Below are positions 54,768 to 64,000 of a stretch of 64,000 bases of DNA, piece after piece. A model generated the notes under the pieces. It did no database searches, was not told where the DNA came from, and was given only the letters and a program-made list of their open reading frames with translations. Position numbers and translations under genes: made by a program. Origin of the DNA: Diphasiastrum complanatum (lineage: Eukaryota; Streptophyta; Lycopodiopsida; Lycopodiales; Lycopodiaceae); the NCBI GenBank assembly GCA_029204225.1, contig MU832107.1:1-64000 (forward strand), given 5' to 3'. The stretch's first letter is position 1. Each line of letters begins with the position of its first letter.

Positions 54768-57700
54768 CGAGTGCTTATTCTCACTACAAACCGATAAGAT
54801 GGTATTGAGCACAAGTGGTCTGGAAAATGATTTCGACCAGAAGGGCATTTTGGGGGAATACAGCCTTCCGGCTCTATCAGCCACAACTTGGAGATTGAAC
54901 TCTTTCTTGATGTAAGGATAATGAACCAGATGTGGCTTCTGTTTTGTCTGTGTCAAAAGCTTTACTCGTGAACACTATGGTTACAGTTAGGAATCTTGCA
55001 CTGTTTTCCATCTTCTAGCATGTCATTTTATACCTTCTTTTGCTTATAGTTGCTGAAGGAATCAGTGAGTACATCATAATGCATAGTAATTGGCAAACGA
55101 CAGTGCTCAAGTGATTATTGACTCTTTCCAATGTGATATCTAGAAATCATCTCGCTTATAGTGCACTGCTGGAGGAATCAGTGAGTACTTCAAAATGCAT
55201 CATTATCAGGCAGCAGTAGAACAAGTGGACCTTGAAGATGTCATTAAGTCTCACTTTTTATGATCGACATTCTTTGCTCTTTGCAAGTGTTACCAACTAA
55301 TTGGCAAAGAATATTACTTAAGTGATTCTTGACTTTTTGAAATGCAATATCTAGAAAAGGTTTAGACTATGTATTTGCCCTGTATTTTATTCCAGCAGCT
55401 ATTTTTAGAACAATTTTTATGGCCGGATAGCCTGGGTAGGTAGCTTTTGACTGGTTTCAGCAATTGCAGGCTGTTGATGTTTATTCTCATGTTGCAAAGC
55501 TGTCTTTTAGCTGATCTACTCTTGTACAGGTTAGCATTGATGTAGACTCAAATGATTACATCTTTTTTGCTATTTAAGATTTTATAATCTTTTATTAATG
55601 ACTTCCTAATTTACTCCTGGGTGCTGATGATGTGACAGGGCAGCGAAGATGTCACCAAGTCTGGCATTTTTTTATCAAAGATCTTGGTTGTTTGCCTGTA
55701 TCACCAAATGATTGCCAAAGTGATACCATTCTAATGCCTGCAAGGAGCTCCAACACAAAGCCAGTCAGATAACAGAATCTGGCGTTTTTCTGCTGAGGAT
55801 CTTGCATTTGACAGTCTCACCAAGCAAATTGCCAAAGTGAGACTGCCCGAACGACCAATCACTCCTGTATTTCCTGGATATTGGAAGGGGTTCGTTCCTT
55901 AAAGTCGGTGCCCTATTATAATTTCAGTACCTGAATGATTTTCCAGCATGTGCTTATAGTTGATATCCCCAGAAGATGCCTATTGATTTGCCCATTTTCA
56001 TGAACTTACTTTGTTGGAAAGCTTCGATAGCACCCAGTATTTGCCAATGCAGGCTATTGTATTTACGCGGCTACTATATGGGGGTGACATATTAATTCAC
56101 AGGCATATGACTTGCTTTTTGTGGTTATTATAGCCTTTGTTAACGACTCTTCCTACTCTTATATTCTTACGGAATGGCGAATTGATGACATGTGTAGGGA
56201 TGTCGGAGAATCCAATCCATGCATAATAAAGTTAATGGTCCTCAGCTTCGGGGTGGTTTAGATGATGCCAATTATTACCATATTTTTTGTCATGCTTGTG
56301 TATTCAGCACTGACATTTATACTCAAGCTACAAAATACAAATGTGGCTACCTACATATTGAGTGGTTTTTTGTTGGAATATGCCACCTCATGAGTATGGT
56401 GCACAGAAGAATTAGAAAGGATGACATTGTTTTGGAAAAGATAAGCCCTGTCCTCCACAGCAGTCGTATATAAAGTTGGAACCCACATAGGTGCAGGCTC
56501 AAATCCTAGCTGTTGCGCAAGTGGAGTTTTGGAGCCTTTTGCTCCTTTGTTTGGCCTTATTATGTGTGTTTTGGACTTTTTATGTGATGTAAAGTGTACA
56601 TGATGATGCTAGTTGAATCAGTGACTATTGGCAGAAAAAAGAATAAGCCCCATTATATTTCACATTGAAGTTCACCTTGCATTGCCTCTTCTTCTTAGTT
56701 TTGGTATGGATTCAAAGTAACGGAGTATAAGTTTTGTTTCTTTTTTATATGTAAGTCTACTAAACAAGAGTTCAACTTGAAAAAATATTTTGTTATAAAA
56801 GTTGCTTCAAAGGCTTAATTGTCATCAACATGCAAGCCTATCGTCACAAAATCATAAATATTTTTGGGTGGACACAACTGACTGCTCTTTTCATATTTAA
56901 TCTGGCAAATGTGTTTTGCTCTGTAAAACATATGAGAATCAAGATTATGTGACAGGATAATCCTCATTTACAAGGCTAGAAATTTGGGGCCCTACACACC
57001 CTCTTGATGCATTCCTGTAAAACTTGTAGCAACCTTTTAGAAGATTCTTGACAAGGCTCCAAATGCCACACACATATTCTTTGGTATCAGACAAAAGATG
57101 TTAACTGTCTTTGGCAATGGCAAGATTTTAATAACTGAAGCCCGACCAAACAAGGTAATTTGAAGTTGAGGTGTAGTTCTACCTTAACCTTTTCTGGTGA
57201 TTGTGTGTAACACTGTTGGGTTTTCCACCAAGTAAATGATAATGAACCTTTTACTGGCAAGCCCTATTAGAAATAGCAAATGCAGGTAAGCCACATGGAA
57301 GGCAAGTCTTGGATATTAAAGAGTCCAACTCTGTAATTTATGTTCTCTTTCATTTGTAAGCTGTGAGAGCGCTAGTTCCATCTCTTGTTCAAGCTTTGTG
57401 TGCTCTTTGAAGATGCGCATTGAATTTGTGGTTTTATGTTTATGCAAAATTTGTGATGTGATGCTTGTGAAGAGATGTTTACGCTTCAGTGGTAGGTTCT
57501 CTTATGTCATACTACCACACCCTTGTTTGCACGCATTTTTTAGAAAATGGCTTGCTTGAGGTTATCTTCATCTAGCAGAGTAGAAGCCTCTCTATTTCCT
57601 GAAAATGACAATAAGAATATCTTAAAGTAGTCAGGATTTTTTATCTTGAAACGCCCTGAGTGTGTACCTACATTAGCAAGTACATTAGAGGAAGTTAAGA

Positions 57701-58739
57701 CTGGCTTCACAGTTAGAACATTTTATCTCGGAAAGCCCTGAGCTTGCACCTACATTGGCAAGTAGATTAGAGGAAATTAGTACTGGCAATGAAGCTGTAG
57801 GAGGAAATAGACAGGAGAAAAATTTGGAAAAAGAAAGAAAATGTTAAAGAAGAATCAAGAGAAAACAAGAGAAGGTAAAAACAGAAGTGAAAGAGAAAGG
57901 GGCAAAATAAATTGCAAGAAAGGTGATTTAGCAATATATAGATTGAAATTGAGGCTTGTTACCACACTCGAGTTTCTAAGTTCATTTCTTGCCTACTCAG
58001 TGTGTGATTAAATCCTAAACAATCTGCATACTGGCCCTAGGACGTATCCTGGAACCATTGCAATAGGCCTTTAAGGTGGAAAATGTACGCAGGTTTCCTC
58101 ATGTCGATAATGGGGTGGAACATGCCAGTGCTACAGAAGTTCATACCGGGGGCTAGTTTTGGTTTTCTTGTTCAGTTCAAACGCTAGCAAGGATTCTTAT
58201 TTTAGCATTTTTGAGCACGCATGACCTCAGACAGTACTATGATCCATTGTGATACAGAGAATTTTCATCTGCAAAACTACTGCATCTACAAATGTCCAAA
58301 ATTTTGCAGAATGGCAGCTTTTCGTTTTTCATGTTGTTTGTTTCTTTTTGAATAGTACAAACCTGCATTCATTTCAAATGGTCGGAATTGTTTTCCAAAA
58401 CTCTTGCATTTATATGTGAAGAATGAGGGTTAGAAGTTCTTTCTACACTAAACATTCACAAGGTTGTGGATTGCAAAAGTTTGAAAATTTCCTACAGATT
58501 TACAATTACTTCTAAGAACATACTGAACATTTTGTAGGCCAAATCAAGAGTTCTTGCAAAACACTCGTAAACTTCAACTCTCATCTAAAACAACATTACA
58601 GATCATGTTTGTGGATGCAAGGATAAAACATACTGTCTGATTAGAGTCATCCAGTGTAGGTTCTATTTTCATTCATTATAGCTTATACACACCCTTTCAC
58701 TAACTACTTCTAATGAAAATTTATCAGATCTAAGGAGAA
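54768..58739. other. About 4 kb with no supported gene
   Basis: Downstream DNA of the glycosyltransferase. Local imperfect duplications occur: GGAATCAGTGAGTAC near 55060 and 55180; TTGCCAAAGTGA near 55710 and 55830; and a unit of about 80 bp (CCCTGAG...ACCTACATT) near 57645 and 57735. Short ORFs look like chance. Confidence 0.4.
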
Positions 58740-58990
58740 TAAAAACCGTTGGGCATCATGTGCTGGGTAGCTCCAAAGTCAAGGTACCAACAATCTTCAT
58801 TAGAAAGTGATGAAGCTTCAGACATAAATAACGTATGCTGCTACCTTTCACTCTCATTGAATACTCTAGTTCTACAATCTTTGATGTCACGTCCATGTTT
58901 TTAACAATACCTACAAAACAAATTTTAATTGTCTAGAGTTGAAGTAGGCTTTGGTGTTAAATCTAGTTTTTGCTCCATATTGTTGACAAG
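58740..58990 (-). mobile_element. Ty1/copia gag-protease scrap
   Basis: The minus strand near 58790-58745 reads CWYLDFGATQHMMPNG, the copia protease motif. About 58925-58880 reads a zinc-knuckle-like FCRYC...KHGRDIKDC. Isolated and old. Confidence 0.75.
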
Positions 58991-59187
58991 AACAGAAGAT
59001 TTAGCATTCTTGGAATAAAATGATACAATGATCACTCCACTTCAAAATGAAATCCATAAATGGGCTCGTTTCATGACTTAATAGTCGCAGTTTTTTTTTT
59101 TTTTTGAAAAAATGCATTTTGAAAAAAAAGAATGTCACATTCAGAAACGAAATGCATTTTATTTTGGAACAAACATTTTTCAAAACA

Positions 59188-59189
<2 letters not shown>

Positions 59190-59234
<45 letters not shown>

Positions 59235-59240
59235 ACACAC
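59190..59240. repeat. (CA)n microsatellite
   Basis: About 25 CA units with one interruption at about 59230. Cys/Val-repeat ORFs across it are artefacts. Confidence 0.95.
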
Positions 59241-59439
59241 AAGAACAACAACAAGTAGGCAGGGTTTGAATTGACATTTGACTTATGTTGTCATCAATAT
59301 CTAATTGTTCTAAGTGTAGAAGTCATTTTATAAGGTTCAAAGCATTAATATGTATTAACCCATAAAATTATTAAGCCTCATAAGTTGTTGCAAAAACCTT
59401 TATTGAATCTATTATAATTAAAATTTTGGTGTTTCCGAG

Positions 59440-59660
59440 TAGCAGGCAGTGCTCACGCTGTGATGGGCAGCGTGCCCGGGACTCTCTTTTTTGAAATTTT
59501 CCTTCATGTATTTTTTTTTGGGGCAGCAGTCGCATTGCCCCACGTGCAGCCTGACCCTGCCCAGAAAAAAAACTCCCCAATTTTCAAATTTTTAACCATC
59601 CCCTTTGCCCACTCGCCCAAAACCCTGCCCTGCCTGCCCTAAACGCCTGCCTACCCGCAA
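59440..59660. repeat. Interspersed repeat, family A copy 3 (partial)
   Basis: GTGCCCGGGACT, a T-run, TTTCCTTCATG and CCTGCCCAGAAAA occur in the same order and spacing as at 21815-21970. Positions 59400-59460 carry unrelated flank. Confidence 0.7.
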
Positions 59661-59829
59661 CCTTGAGGGCTCACATCGCTAGTATGTATCATAAAACATT
59701 TCATTCTTTCATATTGCGTAACTACGACAAAGTGTGAAGTTACCTAGAAATCTATCTCGTGAAACTGGTAAGTGGAATAATGAACTGTCTTTCATTTGAG
59801 AAAGATTGTCAGATGATGTCCGATAAAGA

Positions 59830-60254
59830 TGTCTGAAATGGTGAACTCTTGCAACCTTGTCAAAGAGATCCCGAAGGTCGAAGACACCCCAAAGGTCGAA
59901 GACACCTCAAAGATCGAAGATATCCCGAAGGACGAAGACAACCCAAAGGATGAAGATTGTCCGAAGACCGCGACCGAGGATGAACCTTTTGCCGAAACCG
60001 AAAGTCGGACAAGTCAAACTAATAGTTGGCAGCTCGATGAGCGTGGAGTAGTGTACTATCACGCTCAAAGGCAACGTTATCAGAGGGTAGCTATAACATT
60101 AAAGCTGTCTTGTAAACTGTTGCTAAGTGATCTTGTAATTTTCCTATATGGGATAAAAATAGGATACGGCCTCACACCTTCTGAGGATAGTACCTATACG
60201 GGACTGTAAACAGAGATTAAAGTATTCAAGCATACAAGAGCATTCCACTCATCA
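59830..60254 (+). mobile_element. Ty1/copia LTR, plus orientation
   Basis: About 425 bp with TG...CA ends, starting TGTCTGAAATGG. It matches the reverse complement of 62789-63195. Inside is an 18-bp tandem repeat (about five units of AAAGGTCGAAGACACCCC type), which creates the false KVEDTP-repeat ORF. Confidence 0.75.
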
Positions 60255-61499
60255 AAACTCAAGACAAAAGGTAAGTTGTGGGTACACAATAGGGTTACCT
60301 AATGGCTTGCATCACATGAAGAAGCCAATTCCTAGTTGTGTAGCTAGGAACTAGTGTCGAAAACCAACTTTTGCCCACATGGGACAAATTTATGAGCTAG
60401 TTTTTGGCACTCCAATTTTATGGCACTCCAGTTTTGTGGCAACACAATCGAGATGTGCTCTTTTGCACAACTAGGAACTGGTTGGTTGAGGCAGCCAGTT
60501 CTTGGCGCACATCAGAAACTAGGCTCAAAAAAGCCTCGTGTGGGCAGGCTAAGAAAAGCCAATCATAATGAGGGGTGAGAAAAGGCTTTAGAATTTTTAG
60601 CACGAAAAGAATTTGCATTTGTAGTGGATTCTGAGTGGCCATGCTCTTCATTCAACTATCAAAATAGATAGTTTGGAGAAGATCATCAATAACAACTTAT
60701 CAGCAGGTCGATACAGAGTGCAATTAGCCTGGAAACTTGGCTTCTTGGCATGTAGAGAGAGACAAAAAATGAGAGTAGTTGATTAGTGGATCATCTAATG
60801 GAAAGGCTGTCTACAGATAATGTTGCCACAAAGGGTCAGTTGATAATAGACCTTCATTTGATCCTAGCATTTGCAACAAATCTCTCATTTATGGAAACTT
60901 TCTAAAGCTTGCTAACTTGGATCATCCTTGGGAAGTTCTACTTCTGTAGTATATCGTTCTTCAATGCTTGTGCCTATGGCTATCATGTTACAACCTATCT
61001 TCAAGGATATTTTTAGATATGCTGCACACTATAAATTCACGGGCGCTTTCAAAGCCTTTATCTCCTTTGCTGGCATGTTGTTTGGGATCAAACAATGGAG
61101 ACTGGCATCTACTAGAGATATTCGTTTCTCCAAGCATTTTCTTATTGATAGTAGTCCAAAATGCTTTATTTTTGCCAATCTTATTAGAAAAAGCTTTCTT
61201 GTACTTGATCTTATTTATGATAGTCTTCATTATAATCTACTAAAAATAAACTTAGTTCACTTTATTCCGTTTGTTGTCTTTAGTCTTTCAATCTTTAATA
61301 CCCTCTCTTTTTGGTGTCTTGAGTTGGAGATAATGTCAAAACTTAATATTGGCCTTAAATTTTTGTATCATTATCTTGATAACAAATGGAATAGGCTTGA
61401 TCAACCATGCTTTTGGAAGTGGTGTTTTTCTCTCTATACCAATATAACTTATCCCAAGTTCCCGTGTATTTGCTTATTGTATACTTACTATGTCACCTC
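60255..61499. other. No gene recognised
   Basis: It lies between a copia LTR and copia integrase on the same strand, so it may be degraded element interior, but no gag or protease motif is visible. Confidence 0.4.
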
Positions 61500-62788
61500 C
61501 CCTCAAAACTAAATGTCTTTACTGAATATATCTCTACCGAATTCAAGGAGTATTGCCTTAGCAATGGCATTGAGCAACAATACATTACCTCCTATTTGCC
61601 TCAGTCGAATGGTCTTGCTGAGAGAAAGAACAAAACCTTAGTCAAATCGGCAAAGTGCATGTTATCACAAGTGACACTTCCGAAGTCCTTCTGGGCTAAA
61701 GCAGTTTCAACTGCAACTTATATTCAAAACAGATGTCCTACTAAAGGTCTCTTAGACAAAACACCATACGAAGTTTGGACTGGCTCTAAACCTTCTGTAT
61801 CACACTTACAAGTTTTTGGATGTATCGCTTATGCGCAAATTCCGCATGATCTCAGGAAGAAGCTCGACTTCCAGAGTATCAAATCAATTTTCATCAGCTA
61901 ATTACTTCAAATAAAGTTTATAAGTTGTATAGTCCTGTTGAGTCGAAGATATTCACCTGCCGGGATGTCATCTTCATCGAAGATCAATTTATCAACCTCA
62001 AACGTAAGGGCAAAGCTCATATAGCCGAATTATCGGACCCGATATATCGAACTTTCCAGTTCAAAAGTCGACTATTTCTATTAAGGTCCAAGCTCATCTA
62101 CTCTCGACAAACAACTTATCAACAACAAATCCGAAGATGATGATGTTGTAGTTCAGCAACTACAACATGATGAAGATTAACTTTCTCTCAGGTACACAAC
62201 ATCGACTACACTGAGACTTTCAGTTCGGTAGTTAAACATTCTTCTATCAGACTTCTATTGTCATTTGTTGTTGCAACAAATGTGGAAATACATCAAATGG
62301 ATGTACAGACAGCATATCTTATTGGAGTTATCGAAGAGGACATTTACATGGTGCAATCTGAAGGTTACAAAGTCGAAGGTAAACACAATCATGTGTGTAA
62401 ACTCCATAAAGCACTTTATGGCTTGAAGCAATCTGCTCGAGCATGGTTTCAAAGGATCAATACTTTTTTTATTGATCACGGCTACACATCAAGCTCTTTA
62501 TATTAGAATGTCTACTTCAAGTCAGTGCAACATTCTTTTATCATTATCACTTTGTATGTGGACGACACATTTTTTTCAACAACAGTTGACCAAAGAGACA
62601 GAAAACTGAACTTGATTTATATTTCTCAACAAAGATACATTCCCAATGTCTTAATCAGATATAATCTGATGAATTACAAATTAGCTCTCTCACCAATGGA
62701 TCCAAGACTCAAGATGTCGAAGGACCAGCGTCCCCGAACAATTGAAAAATTGCTATGTTTTGCTCATTGGCAGACTTTCATGCATCGC
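61500..62788 (+). mobile_element. Ty1/copia integrase-reverse transcriptase fragment
   Basis: Integrase end: STEFKEYCLSNGIEQQY, YLPQSNGLAERKNKTLV, FWAKAVSTATYIQNRCPT, then YEVWTGSKPSVSHLQVFGC. Reverse transcriptase: VEIHQMDVQTAYLIGVIEED, KLHKALYGLKQSARAWFQRI, ITLYVDDTFF. It stops where the opposite-strand LTR begins at 62789. Several breaks. Confidence 0.9.
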
Positions 62789-64000
62789 TGATAATGCTAA
62801 CAATATGCAACACTTCTCTCTCTTTTTGCTCTCGTTCTATTCTATACTTATCCCATCTCAGAAAATTATGAGATCACTTAGCAATAGTTTACAAGACAGG
62901 TTTAATGCTAATCAATTGGTTAGCTACCCTCTTACAACGTTGTCTTTGGCGGCTGAGCGTGATAGTACACTACTCCACACTCGTCGAGCTACCAACTGTT
63001 AGTTCGACTTGTCCGACTTTCAGTTTCGGCAAAAGATTCATCCTCAGTACTTCTTGGTCTTCAGGAAATCTTCTTCCTTCAGGTTATCTTCGTCCTTCGG
63101 GATATCTTTGATTTTTGAGGTGTGTTTGACCTTCGGGGTGTCTTTGACCTTCGGGATCTCTTTGACAAAGTTGCAAGAGTTCACCATTTCAGACACTCCC
63201 TCTTGAACGTTGCAACCTTTGTGTATGTCCAGTCCTATTGCCTTTCTTTGTTTTGTGAAGAGTGGTTTGTTGGGCGGCTTTTGAGCAAATCTGCAACCAT
63301 GTCTTCAAATTTTATAATTGGACATTTAGTTCTCCTTTCGAGATCAGGTCTCAAATGTGAGAATCCTAGGATAAATATATGGCACTCTGAGAATCCATCA
63401 TCATCGTGCATGGTTTTCTTTGTTGTATGCCAATTGCCTCCAGCATCATCTGCAACCATATTACCTCATTCACCATCTTCAAAGCTACGACATATTCAAC
63501 TTCGCATGAGGATTGAGCCACTAATGTTTGTTTCTTGCATGTCCAGCTGATTGTTGCTCTGCACACAATCCTCTAGATCTCCGTGGAGAAAGGCTGTTTT
63601 AACATCAATCTGGTGTAATTTTATATTGTGTTGTGTTGCGTATGCAAAGAGTAGTCGAATGCTTGCCATCTTGACCATTGGTGAGTATGTATCGAAGTAA
63701 GCGATGCCATACCTCTGTGTGTAGCCCTTGGCGACAAGTTTGGCCTTGTAGCATCCGATAGTGCCCTCTGATTTTATTTTCTTTTTATAAACCCATTTGC
63801 AGTCGACGATCTTTTTATCTTCAGGCAGTGGCTCTAGTGTCCATGCCTCATTCTGTCTCGCTCCATTGAAGATTGTCAGTGTATCAATCTAGATGTCTTC
63901 TTTGACTTGTTGACCTTCTTGGTCCTATTCGTCACTGCTGGTTCGTGTCTTCTTCAACAGATTGATCATCGGCTTTCTACTCTGGAGTTTGGGCTCGACA
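62789..64000 (-). mobile_element. Ty1/copia 3' part: LTR, RNase H and reverse transcriptase
   Basis: On the minus strand, reverse transcriptase text (SIRLLFAYATQHNIKL, HQIDVKTAFLHGDLED) passes into RNase H (ISWTCKKQTLVAQSSCEVEY, MDSQSAIYLS), then a purine tract (AAGAGGGAG, 63204-63196) and an LTR of 407 bp (62789-63195). The element continues beyond the window. The LTR is of the same family as 59830-60254 but in opposite orientation. Several breaks. Confidence 0.9.

Noticed and set aside
59001-59277. Cys/Val-repeat ORFs
   Set aside because: Artefacts of the CA microsatellite.
59829-60209. 126-aa ORF with KVEDTP/KDEDNP repeats
   Set aside because: It lies inside a copia LTR and its repeats come from the 18-bp tandem DNA repeat; the same sequence is present inverted in the opposing LTR.
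1-64000. CRISPR arrays, tRNA or rRNA genes, riboswitches, bacterial operons
   Set aside because: None seen; repeats here are microsatellites, tandem duplications and transposons, consistent with a plant nuclear genome.

Overview
The window looks like land-plant nuclear DNA. It is AT-rich, mostly intergenic, and full of Ty1/copia and Ty3/gypsy fossils with plant-type initiator-tRNA-Met and tRNA-Asp primer sites. It also holds a germin-like protein, a plant-style type II glycosyltransferase, an aspartyl protease remnant and a hAT transposon with plant-like introns. A seed-free plant such as a fern fits the low gene density and the mix of genes, but nothing here proves the lineage.

Layout. 1-530: interspersed repeat. 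600-6032: gypsy LTR remnant split by a non-autonomous LTR element (1154-5955, minus). 7563-8265: gypsy integrase fragment. 8666-9830: broken gene resembling a plant Ptta/En-Spm accessory transposon protein. 9900-10085: gypsy RNase H scrap. 10380-14971: decayed copia element (minus) with one LTR. 15060-16998: tandem hairpin repeats, a palindrome array, and a broken beta-class amino-methyltransferase gene. 17985-18330: copia integrase scrap. 20165-20836: intact germin-like gene (minus). 21-24 kb: interspersed, tandem and simple repeats. 27.9-29.2 kb: unrecognised minus-strand ORF block. 29.7-31.1 kb: gypsy integrase beside a cluster of heat-shock-element-like motifs. 31.2-33.3 kb: copia gag joined to gypsy RT. 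36.7-37.4 kb: gypsy LTR with a tRNA-Asp primer site. 37.85-39.6 kb: copia gag to integrase. 39.9-42.2 kb: unrecognised coding-like segments interrupted by a shrunken gypsy element. 44.4-45.0 kb: aspartyl protease pseudogene. 45,334-50,516: complete hAT transposon with an 8-bp target duplication. 50.6-51.4 kb: unrecognised Gln/Asn-rich minus-strand ORFs. 52,026-54,767: intact 913-aa glycosyltransferase with GT64-like, GT8-like and degenerate GT8-like domains. 58.7-64 kb: copia pieces, including two LTRs in opposite orientation.

Only the germin-like gene and the glycosyltransferase are confidently intact host genes; both point to the secretory pathway and cell wall. The most unusual items are the three-domain glycosyltransferase, the methyltransferase pseudogene that shares its 3' flank with a transposon-like gene 7 kb away, the well-delimited hAT element, and the TTCnnGAA cluster next to a gypsy fossil. 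All calls come from reading the sequence; no database search was run.
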